In this document: in pieces, positions 1 to 11,623 of the stretch | Position numbering within the stretch: the first letter of the stretch is position 1 | Layout of the letters: the number at the start of each line of letters is the position of its first letter | From: an uncultured Aquabacterium sp. | GTDB lineage: Bacteria > Pseudomonadota > Gammaproteobacteria > Burkholderiales > Burkholderiaceae_C | Length of the DNA stretch: 64,000 bases | Assembly (NCBI RefSeq): GCF_913773725.1 | Contig: NZ_CAJYGK010000115.1 | Span: forward strand, 62,001 to 126,000 | Direction of reading: 5' to 3' | Notes under the pieces: model-generated | Told to the model about the DNA's origin: nothing | The model's database searches: none | What the model saw: only the letters and a program-made list of their open reading frames with translations | Made by a program: the position numbers and the translations under genes

Positions 1-231
1 GCCCACCGGCGAGAGGGTGTCGACGTACTCGACGATGACGCGCGAATCGAAGATGGCTTCGCCGCCCTCCATCACGAGACAGGGCACCTTACCCAGGGGG
101 TTGGCATCCGCGATGGCCGTGTCAGGCGCCCACACGTCTTCCAACACGAACTTGTAGTCGAGCTTTTTCTCGGCCAGCACGATGCGCACCTTGCGGACGA
201 AGGGGCTGGTCAGGGATCCGATCAGTTTCAT
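1..231 (-). CDS. Glutathione S-transferase, N-terminal part (cut by window edge)
   Basis: The first 77 codons of a glutathione S-transferase are visible; the rest lies beyond the left edge. The product begins MKLIGSLTSPFVRKVRIVLA, the thioredoxin-fold opening of bacterial GSTs, where the Ser/Pro after the first strand contacts glutathione. It continues with the cis-proline region NPLGKVPCLV and the EAIFDSRVIVEYVD segment that binds the gamma-glutamyl group. The family conjugates glutathione to electrophiles or isomerises substrates in the cytosol. The start is the ATG complementary to 229-231. Substrate cannot be told from this half. Family assignment is firm. Confidence 0.9.
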   Translation of the reverse strand, partial: MKLIGSLTSPFVRKVRIVLAEKKLDYKFVLEDVWAPDTAIADANPLGKVPCLVMEGGEAIFDSRVIVEYVDTLSPVG

Positions 232-398
232 TCTGTGTCGTGATGTGTGTTTGAACGGATTCTAGCCAAGCGCGTCTTTCGTCCAGGAGAGTAGGTTTTC
301 CGAAGAGGGACACCCGATCTGAGGGTCGCTCGGCTGCCACGGGCGGGCCCGGCGACGCTACATTCGTAACTTGATCAACGGACCCCGCCTTCCGTCCC

Positions 399-1694
399 AT
401 GCAGTACTTCGCCAGGCTGGTGGGGAGGCTCATGTGTCACGTGATGCCGTCGCGCGCTGGCGCGGCGGACGACGCGGACACGGAGCCCGGACCCGATGCG
501 CTGACCCGGGCCCGCCCCATCGGCGGCCGCCATGAAGGCCCGCCGACCTCGTCCCCGCTCCCGCTGACGGGACCAGGACCGCTCGCCCCGGAACTGGCGG
601 CGTCGCTGTTGCCGCGTCTGCCGCGTGGGGTGGTGCGCGAGGCACGCTTTCATTTCGATGCCCGCCCCCGGGACTTCGTGCGGATCTGGTGGCGCCATGC
701 CCTGATCGTGTTGCTGACGGGCGGGCTGGCGCTGCCCTGGGCGCGGGCCGCGAACCGGCGCTGGCTGTTGCAGCACACCCGGGTTGGGGGGCACGCGTTG
801 AACCTGGATGTGTCGGTGCAGGGCCTGTGGCTGCGGGACTTTCTTGGCGTGAGCCTTCTTGCTGGTGTGGTGGGGGCCCTGGCCGGCGAGGCGCAGTGGG
901 CAGCCCTGCTGGCCGTGGCCCTGGCCTGCGCGGCCGTGCCGATCTGGTTGCACCTCCGCCTGACCGATGACCTGGCCCGCATCACCTGGGCGGGGCGGCG
1001 GTTGGCGTTCGACGGATCTTTGCCGGCGCTCTACAGGGGGGTGGGGCTGGCGTTCGGATGCGCAGCCCTGCTGGCTGCGGCCGGGCTCTGGTTGTGGCGC
1101 CATCCGCATCCCGCCAGCGCGGTGGCCTGGGGCGTGTGCCTGGCCCTGGTCCTGGCCGGCCTGCCCGCGTGGTGGTGGCGCTGGCTGGCCTACCGGCAGC
1201 AGCGCCTGCGGCTCGGGCCGCTGGCGCTGACCTGGCGAGGCGCTCCGTCGGTCTTCTGGCAGTTGGGGCTGCGGACGCTGGCCTGGGGCGGCGTGGCCGC
1301 GGCGGGTGTGGGCGGGGCACTCTGCCTGGCATGGGCAGTGGCCGTGATGGCGCTGGGTTGGCAGCCGGCGCCAGGCGTGAGCCGCTGGCTGTTGGTCCTT
1401 TGGTGGGGTGGCAGTGCGGTGGCCGTCTGGCCGTTTCTGGTGGCGCTGCTGCAGAACCTGGCCTGGAACCACACCGGGTGCCGGCATCTGAGGTTCCGCA
1501 GCAAGCTGCATGCTGGCGTCTACGTGCGCATGCGGCTGACCCACCTGGCTCTGGTGGTGTCGAGTTGCGGGGTGTATTGGCCCTGGGCAGTCTTCCATGC
1601 CTGGCGGGCTCGAACCGAGGCCATGTCGGTGCGTGCCCGGGTCGATCCCGAGGTCCTGGCCGCGCACTGGCCAGTGGCCCAGTCGGGACAGTAA
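399..1694 (+). CDS. DUF898 (YjgN-like) polytopic membrane protein
   Basis: The product has a low-complexity Pro/Ala/Gly-rich N-terminus of about 75 residues, then a DUF898-type body. Its repeated segments read like RPRDFVRIWWRHALIVLLT followed by LPWARAANRRWLLQHTRVGG, the family pattern of a small soluble strand, a membrane helix and a WAR/YxxxxT-like motif. About eight hydrophobic helices follow. The family sits in the inner membrane and has no established function. The start is uncertain: 399 has no clear ribosome site, while an in-frame ATG at 432 has GGAGG just upstream (spacing short). It ends 78 bases before purB, with no obvious terminator between. Confidence 0.75.
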   Translation: MQYFARLVGRLMCHVMPSRAGAADDADTEPGPDALTRARPIGGRHEGPPTSSPLPLTGPGPLAPELAASLLPRLPRGVVREARFHFDARPRDFVRIWWRHALIVLLTGGLALPWARAANRRWLLQHTRVGGHALNLDVSVQGLWLRDFLGVSLLAGVVGALAGEAQWAALLAVALACAAVPIWLHLRLTDDLARITWAGRRLAFDGSLPALYRGVGLAFGCAALLAAAGLWLWRHPHPASAVAWGVCLALVLAGLPAWWWRWLAYRQQRLRLGPLALTWRGAPSVFWQLGLRTLAWGGVAAAGVGGALCLAWAVAVMALGWQPAPGVSRWLLVLWWGGSAVAVWPFLVALLQNLAWNHTGCRHLRFRSKLHAGVYVRMRLTHLALVVSSCGVYWPWAVFHAWRARTEAMSVRARVDPEVLAAHWPVAQSGQ

Positions 1695-3146
<1,452 letters not shown>

Positions 3147-3164
3147 CCCGAGACAGGCGTCGAG

Positions 3165-4004
3165 ATGATCTTCACCGAACAGCTGCTGCGCGTGCAGCAG
3201 CAGCACCAGTCGTTGCTGTGCGTGGGCCTGGACCCGGAGCCGTCGAAGTTTCCCGGTGCGTGGAAGGGCCAGCCCGACCGCATCTACGACTTCTGCGCGG
3301 CCATCGTGGATGCCACCAAAGACCTGGTCTGCGCCTTCAAGCCGCAGATTGCGTACTTTGCGGCCCACCGCGCCGAAGACCAGCTCGAGCGCCTGATGGC
3401 CCACATGCGCCGCGTGGCGCCGAGCGTGCCCGTCATCCTCGATGCCAAGCGCGGTGACATCGGCTCCACCGCCGAGCAGTACGCGCACGAGGCCTTCTCG
3501 CGCTACCAGGCCGACGCCGTGACGCTGTCGCCTTTCATGGGCTTCGACACGATGGAGCCCTTCCTCAAGCACCCGGGCAAGGGCGTGATCCTGCTGTGTC
3601 GCACGTCCAACCCGGGCGGCTCGGACCTGCAGAACCTGCGCCTGGCCGACATCGACGGCCAGCCCCGCGTGTACGAGCACATCGCGAAGCAGGCGCAGGG
3701 CCCGTGGAACACCAACGGCCAGATCGGCCTGGTGGTGGGTGCCACCTTCCCCGAAGAGATTGCCCGCGTGCGTGAACTGGCACCGACCGTGCCGCTGCTG
3801 ATTCCCGGCGTGGGTGCGCAGGGCGGCGATGCGGCGGCCACCGTCAAGGCCGGCCTGAAGACCGATGCGAGCGGCGCCGTCACCGGCACCATCATCGTCA
3901 ACAGCTCGCGCGCGGTGCTGTACGCCAGCAGCGGCGATGACTTTGCCAGCGCGGCCCGCCGTGTGGCGATGCAGACGCGCGACACGCTGAACGCCGCCCG
4001 CTGA
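3165..4004 (+). CDS. pyrF: Orotidine 5'-phosphate decarboxylase (type 2)
   Basis: PyrF decarboxylates orotidine monophosphate to UMP, the last step of de novo pyrimidine synthesis. The catalytic Asp-Lys-Asp motif is visible as [15 protein letters not shown] from residue 93 (Lys95), in the TIM-barrel form of the longer type 2 enzymes. [10 protein letters not shown] near the N-terminus and PGVGAQGGD near the C-terminus are also conserved; the latter binds phosphate. At 279 residues it is longer than the E. coli type 1 enzyme (245), as expected for the type 2 subgroup common in Burkholderiales. It lies 18 bases after purB on the same strand. Confidence 0.96.
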   Translation: MIFTEQLLRVQQQHQSLLCVGLDPEPSKFPGAWKGQPDRIYDFCAAIVDATKDLVCAFKPQIAYFAAHRAEDQLERLMAHMRRVAPSVPVILDAKRGDIGSTAEQYAHEAFSRYQADAVTLSPFMGFDTMEPFLKHPGKGVILLCRTSNPGGSDLQNLRLADIDGQPRVYEHIAKQAQGPWNTNGQIGLVVGATFPEEIARVRELAPTVPLLIPGVGAQGGDAAATVKAGLKTDASGAVTGTIIVNSSRAVLYASSGDDFASAARRVAMQTRDTLNAAR

Positions 4005-4106
4005 GGCGTTCCGGATCCGGTCGGGGGGCTTGCTCGACCGGCGGGCGCGGATGGGTGCATGATCGGGTCTTCGTTCCGTGCAGACCCCTTGCATTCCGTT
4101 CGCACC

Positions 4107-4991
4107 ATGCACCTGTGTACCTTTGAACATGACGGTCAGGCCCGCGCCGGCCTGGTCCGCGGCAGCGACCTCATCGACCTGAGCGCGGTCCTGGGCGACG
4201 CCCTGTCGGCCCACCAGCCCATGATCGACCTGATCACCCGCTGGGCCGAGCTGAAAGACCGCGTGGCCGCGTTGACCGAGGCGCCTGCGGATGCCGCCGT
4301 CGACGCCGTGCACCTGCTGGCGCCTGTGCCGCGGCCTGGCAAGGCCCTGGCCATCGGGCTGAACTACCTGGAGCACGTTCAGGAAAACATCATCGGCGAG
4401 AGCCGCACGGTGCCGGCGCACCAGGTGTGGTTTCCCAAGCTGCCGTCGGCCATCAACGGCCCGTTCGATCCCATCGTGCTGCCCCGTGTCTCAGAGATGA
4501 CGGACTACGAGGGCGAGCTGGTCGCCATCATCGGCCAGCGTTGCCGGCATGTGCCGCGCGAGCGCGCGCACGAGGTGGTGTTCGGCTACTGCGTCGGCAA
4601 CGACGTCTCGGTGCGCGACTACCAGAAGCGCACCTCACAGTGGACGCTGGGCAAGTCCTTCGACACGCACGCGCCCTTCGGACCCTGGATCACGACCGCC
4701 GACGAGGTGGGCGACCCGCACCAGCTGGCGCTGAGTTGCTGGGTCAATGGCGAGCGCCGGCAGCACAGCCACACCAGCCTGATGATCCACGACATCTGGG
4801 CGCAGATCGCGCAGCTCACCGAGGTGATGACGCTGGAGCCTGGCGACGTGATCTTCACCGGCACCTGTAGCGGCGTGGGCGCAGCCTTCGATCCGCCGAA
4901 GTTCCTGAAGGATGGCGACACCGTGCGCGTCGAGATCGAGCGCCTGGGGGCCATCGTGGCGCGCTGCGTCGCGGAAGACGCAGCCGACTGA
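4107..4991 (+). CDS. Fumarylacetoacetate hydrolase family protein
   Basis: The product (294 residues from the ATG at 4107) belongs to the FAH superfamily, metal-dependent enzymes that hydrolyse or decarboxylate 2-keto/1,3-diketo acids. The N-terminal cap MHLCTFEHDGQARAG is followed by the core motifs GLNYLEH (84-90), DYEGELVAIIG (133-143, metal-ligand glutamates) and the catalytic loop DVSVRDYQ. GTCSGVGAAF near the C-terminus binds substrate. An in-frame ATG at 4059 would add 16 residues that do not resemble the family, so 4107 is chosen. Homologues act in degradation of aromatic or sugar-acid compounds; the specific substrate is unknown. The TetR gene that follows is on the opposite strand and converges on it. 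Confidence 0.9.
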   Translation: MHLCTFEHDGQARAGLVRGSDLIDLSAVLGDALSAHQPMIDLITRWAELKDRVAALTEAPADAAVDAVHLLAPVPRPGKALAIGLNYLEHVQENIIGESRTVPAHQVWFPKLPSAINGPFDPIVLPRVSEMTDYEGELVAIIGQRCRHVPRERAHEVVFGYCVGNDVSVRDYQKRTSQWTLGKSFDTHAPFGPWITTADEVGDPHQLALSCWVNGERRQHSHTSLMIHDIWAQIAQLTEVMTLEPGDVIFTGTCSGVGAAFDPPKFLKDGDTVRVEIERLGAIVARCVAEDAAD

Positions 4992-5015
4992 CGTCGGCAG
5001 CGGCCTGCGGGCCGC

Positions 5016-5705
5016 TCAGCGCACGCCGTGCGAGCGGGCGTGCGGCTCCAGGGCGTCCAGCACCGTCTTGACGAAGGCGGTCACCTCGGGCGCCAGCTCC
5101 AGCAGGCGGTCGCCACGGCCCTGCTCGATCGCTTCCAGGATCAGTTCGTTGACGCCGCCGACCACGGCCATGGCCAGGTTGTGCGACAGCGGCAGGCGCC
5201 CCGGCTCGTGCTGGCGCGACAACTCGACCTGGCGGATCACGAAGTTCACGAAGCGCAGCAGGATGGCGCGACGCACGGCCAGGCCGGGCGCGCCCAGGTT
5301 CAGCAGTTCGATGCACAAGGTGCGGATCAGGGCAGGCTGCTTCTGGATGTTGCCCAGATAGGCCTCGATCACCCAGTTCAGCTGCGACAGCCAATCCTTG
5401 TCCGGGTCGAACCCTTCGGACATCACGGCCAGTGTGCGTTCGCTCAGCAATTCGCACAGGGCCAGCAGGCACTCGTCCTTGCTGGCGAACTGTTCGTAGA
5501 ACGTGCGCTTGGAGACCCGGGCTTCGGCCACGACATCGGCAATCGTGATCTCGGCATACGGTTTGCGGACCAGGGTCGTGCCCATCGCCGTCATGAGGCG
5601 ACTGCGGTGATCCGGGGTGGCCGCCGCCTGGGTGGCGTCGAGGGCGGCGCGTTCGACCGACGTCGACGTGGGCATGAGCGGGGCGGTGAGGACGGTTTCA
5701 GACAT
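5016..5705 (-). CDS. TetR/AcrR family transcriptional regulator
   Basis: This 229-residue protein has a TetR helix-turn-helix at about residues 52-76 (ITIADVVAEARVSKRTFYEQF), followed by FASKDECLLALCE, the usual helix 4 linker. About 25 residues precede the domain. The all-helical C-terminal half is the ligand-binding/dimer part and gives no hint of the inducer. The gene is divergent from the exported alpha/beta hydrolase at 5838, with 132 bases between the starts. That region holds an inverted pair CCAGGGC (5745-5751) and GCCCTGG (5781-5787), which is a weak candidate operator. Autoregulation and control of the hydrolase are inference from the divergent arrangement. Confidence 0.92.
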   Translation of the reverse strand: MSETVLTAPLMPTSTSVERAALDATQAAATPDHRSRLMTAMGTTLVRKPYAEITIADVVAEARVSKRTFYEQFASKDECLLALCELLSERTLAVMSEGFDPDKDWLSQLNWVIEAYLGNIQKQPALIRTLCIELLNLGAPGLAVRRAILLRFVNFVIRQVELSRQHEPGRLPLSHNLAMAVVGGVNELILEAIEQGRGDRLLELAPEVTAFVKTVLDALEPHARSHGVR

Positions 5706-5837
5706 GGCGTGGCAGGAGATGAGCCCTCCCTGCAGGATCAACTGCCAGGGCCGGGGCGAAACAGCGAAAGCGCGCACGGCGCCCTGGGTACGATCTGGCA
5801 CCGTTCTCCCGCTGTCTGTCGAAGGTCGCTTTTTATC

Positions 5838-6821
5838 ATGCGTACGCCCCTTTTTCCCAGGCGGGTTGCCGCCGCGGCCGGCATTGTGCTGCTGTCGCTG
5901 TCCTCGGGCCTGGCCTGCGCCCAGCCCGCGGCGGCCTCTGTGCAGGCCCTCAGCATCCCCTGCGGCAACACCACGTGCGACGCGGAAATCCGCCGTCCGC
6001 CCGGGGTGGCGCGCCCGCCGGTCATCGTGATGGCGCATGGGTTTGGCGCACTGCGTGACTGGGGGCTGACCCCGTTCGCCGACCGTTTCGTGCAGGCCGG
6101 TTTTGCGGTCGTGCGCTTCGACTATCGGGGATTTGGGCGGAGTGGCGGGCAACCTCGCCGGGTCGTGGACGGCCCCGCCCACGTCGACGACTGGGTGTCG
6201 GCGATCGACGCCGTGGCCGCCCGGTCGGATGTGGACGGCACGCGCCTGGGGATCTGGGGGTCGTCCTACAGCGGAGGGCAGGTGCTGGTGGCGGCATCGC
6301 GCCGACCGCAGGTTGTGAAGGCCGTCAGTTCCCAGGTGCCCTTTGTGCACGGGCTGTCGAGCGCTTTGCGGTATCCGATCCGGCACCAGCCGGCCGCCAT
6401 GTGGATGGCCATCCGGGATGCCGTGCGTGGCGACGGGGAAGAGCCGGTCTACATGCCCATCATCTCGGCGGATAGGAGCACAGCCGCGCTGATCTGCGAC
6501 GAATGCGTCGAGGGCTACAGCAAGCTGGTTCCCAAGGGGCAGGAAGCCGAGAACAAGGTGGCGGCCCGCTTCCTGTTCAGCCTGCCTTTCTTCTATCCGA
6601 TCGACAGCGCGCCCAAGGTGCAGGCGCCCACGCTGGTGATCGCAGCCGAACGCGACGGCCTGATTCCCATCCAGAAGGTGCGGGACACCGCCAAGGCCCT
6701 GCCGCGCGGCGAATACGTCGAACTGCCCGGCGCGCATCACTTCTCGCCTTACCAGGGACCGGTCTTCGAGCAGGTGGTGGCGCGCCAGACGGCCTTCTTC
6801 CGGCAGCATCTGGCCCGCTGA
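5838..6821 (+). CDS. Secreted alpha/beta-hydrolase
   Basis: A 327-residue alpha/beta-hydrolase with a Sec signal peptide (MRTPLFPRR, a hydrophobic stretch, then GLACAQP as the likely cleavage region near residue 29). The fold is shown by VIVMAHGFGALRDW (oxyanion strand), VVRFDYRGFGRSGG, the nucleophile elbow WGSSYSGGQV (residues 140-149, Ser143 or Ser145), the acid strand VIAAERDGLIP and the catalytic histidine in GAHHFSPYQG. A complete triad is therefore present. It most resembles the dienelactone-hydrolase/FrsA-like group of esterases; the substrate cannot be inferred. It lies divergent from the TetR regulator and 175 bases upstream of uvrA on the same strand. Confidence 0.88.
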   Translation: MRTPLFPRRVAAAAGIVLLSLSSGLACAQPAAASVQALSIPCGNTTCDAEIRRPPGVARPPVIVMAHGFGALRDWGLTPFADRFVQAGFAVVRFDYRGFGRSGGQPRRVVDGPAHVDDWVSAIDAVAARSDVDGTRLGIWGSSYSGGQVLVAASRRPQVVKAVSSQVPFVHGLSSALRYPIRHQPAAMWMAIRDAVRGDGEEPVYMPIISADRSTAALICDECVEGYSKLVPKGQEAENKVAARFLFSLPFFYPIDSAPKVQAPTLVIAAERDGLIPIQKVRDTAKALPRGEYVELPGAHHFSPYQGPVFEQVVARQTAFFRQHLAR

Positions 6822-6996
6822 GGCGCGGTGGGCCGGAACCCGGATGCCCCTGTGAGGCACTCGGGTGAGGCGGTGTCTGGCGCTCACCCGACGGCGCGAC
6901 GTATGATGGCCGGTTGCCCTTCTGGCGGCCGGCTGTGCGCGGTAACGAGTGCACAGCATGGCGGACCTCGGGCCTCTTTCTTGCTGCTGACCGCCG

Positions 6997-9966
<2,970 letters not shown>

Positions 9967-10128
9967 GGCCGGCCCTGGTCTGACGCACGATGTGTCGTCC
10001 GATCGGGGGGCGGGTACAGGGTGGGTGAGGGTTTGGGGCGTTTCTGCGGAGGTAGCATTCCGACACGCTGTCAGGCGTGCACGTGGACGAGGCCCGTGCC
10101 AACAAAACCAACCAGAGAGGATTCACCC

Positions 10129-11571
10129 ATGCATTCGTCATCTTTCAAGTGGGGCGCCGCGGCCCTGGCTGCCGGCCTGCTGGCAGGCTCGCCCGCCGCC
10201 TTGGCTCAGTTGCAAATGGTTGCCCAGCAGGGCGCGCTGTCGGCCACCCTCCAATCGGGTTCGATGTACGTGCCGCTCAATCCGGTGCCCTTTGCACAGG
10301 ATGTGAGGACCAGTACAGATCAACCGCTGCTGTTGACGGCAAAAGCGACGAGCTTGGCCAGCTCTGCCGAGGGGCAGGCCGAACTCGCTGCAACGACCGC
10401 CCAACTGCGTGCGCGCCTGTACCTGAGAGCGGCGTTCAGCCAGCCCGCCGACGAACTGGCCAAGGCCACCGGGCAGATGTCAGCCACGTTCGACGTCGCG
10501 CAACGCAGCACGGTGCAGGTGACGGCCGGCAGTGCCTATGGTGGAGGCAACAGCAACGTGCAGTACGCCCTGTACGCGGTGGAGGGGGCCACTGAGACAC
10601 CGGTGTCAGTGAGCTTCGAGGGGCAGGCGACGCTGTCACCGGGGCGATACATCCTCCGTGTGCAGGGGCAGGCAGAACTCGCCTCCTGGTACCTGCGCGG
10701 CAGCCCGAGTGGTGCCTACGGTGTCGATCGCACCATCGTGCTCGACGTGAGCCCGGTCATCGACACGGCCCATGGTCCCGCTCCGGATGCCACGCTCGGC
10801 AGCCTGCCGGGACCTTTCCCTGTCGCCACAATGGCGCTGCCGCCGGCGACAGGTGTGCCCTCCGCCACGGTCTATTGGCCGAATGTCCAGGGGGAGCGTC
10901 CGTTCGCGCTGGCCGTGATCGCACCGGGCCTGCTGGAAGATCGCCGTGCGACGTCCTGGCTGGCGCAGAGGCTGGCGTCTCAAGGCTTCGTGATCGTCGC
11001 CCATGACACCCGCTCGCTCTTTGACTCGACCGCTTCGCGCAATGCGCAGAGCCTGGCTGTGCTGCAAAAGCTGGTGGATTGGAGTGCCCAGGCGGGAACC
11101 CCGCTCTACGGGAAGGTGGATGCGAGCCGCCGTGCCGTGCTCGGCCACGGCGCCGGGCAGCCCATGGCGCTTGCCCGAGCCAACGGGCCTGTGAAAGCGG
11201 CCGTGGCGTTGGCGCCAGCAACGCAGGTCAAGGACCACAGTGGGGTGACGGTGCCGACGCTGGTCGTGGCGTGCCAGTCCGATGCCTTTGCGCCCCCACG
11301 GGCGCATGCCGACCGGATCTACGAGACTGTGCCTGCCTCGGTCAGCAAGGCGCTCATGGAGCTCAAGGGCTCGAGCGCGTGCACCAACACCTCAGCCCCA
11401 GCCCTTCAGCGAGAAAAGGTTGCTCGCTACGTGACGGCCTGGCTCAAGCGCTTCGTCGATCAAGACACCCGATACAGCCCGTTCCTCTGCGGCGCGCAAC
11501 ATGAGGCAGCCATCAGCTCGGCCGTGTCGCCGCAGGTGGTGACACGCTACAAGCAGAACTGCCCTTACTGA
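10129..11571 (+). CDS. Exported PETase/cutinase-family protein lacking catalytic Ser and His (probable pseudoenzyme)
   Basis: A 480-residue protein with a signal peptide ending near ALAQ (residue 27), a beta-rich N-terminal domain (about 30-205) ending with ATLSPGRYILRVQG, and a C-terminal alpha/beta-hydrolase domain (about 212-480). The second domain aligns throughout with Ideonella sakaiensis PET hydrolase as I recall it: GPFPVATMALPPATG, RLASQGFVIVAHDT, YGKVDASR, SVTVPTL-like TVPTLVVACQSDAFAP, WLKRFVDQDTRYSPFLC. All four PETase disulfide cysteines have counterparts (382, 418, 454, 478). The nucleophile elbow is GHGAG (339-343), with Gly341 where serine belongs; catalytic Asp385 remains; the histidine position reads SSAC (415-418). 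The oxyanion Tyr is also replaced (PGLLEDRR). AGAGAGG-type ribosome site precedes the ATG. Hydrolysis by the usual mechanism looks impossible. Confidence 0.85.
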   Translation: MHSSSFKWGAAALAAGLLAGSPAALAQLQMVAQQGALSATLQSGSMYVPLNPVPFAQDVRTSTDQPLLLTAKATSLASSAEGQAELAATTAQLRARLYLRAAFSQPADELAKATGQMSATFDVAQRSTVQVTAGSAYGGGNSNVQYALYAVEGATETPVSVSFEGQATLSPGRYILRVQGQAELASWYLRGSPSGAYGVDRTIVLDVSPVIDTAHGPAPDATLGSLPGPFPVATMALPPATGVPSATVYWPNVQGERPFALAVIAPGLLEDRRATSWLAQRLASQGFVIVAHDTRSLFDSTASRNAQSLAVLQKLVDWSAQAGTPLYGKVDASRRAVLGHGAGQPMALARANGPVKAAVALAPATQVKDHSGVTVPTLVVACQSDAFAPPRAHADRIYETVPASVSKALMELKGSSACTNTSAPALQREKVARYVTAWLKRFVDQDTRYSPFLCGAQHEAAISSAVSPQVVTRYKQNCPY

Positions 11572-11590
11572 TCTGCTGAATGGCACGCAG

Positions 11591-11617
11591 GAGGGGCCGC
11601 GCAAGCGGCCCGTTCCT
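11591..11617. terminator. Convergent hairpin between the PETase-like gene and metH
   Basis: A seven-pair stem GGGCCGC / GCGGCCC (11594-11600 and 11605-11611) closes on a GCAA tetraloop, with flanking AGGA and TCCT extending the pairing. It sits in the 52 bases between two convergent genes, where a two-way terminator is expected. There is no long T-run, so strength is uncertain. Confidence 0.6.
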
Positions 11618-11623
11618 GCAGCC

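Noticed and set aside
6822-6996. Searched the region upstream of uvrA for a LexA box.
   Set aside because: No CTG-N10-CAG or close variant seen.
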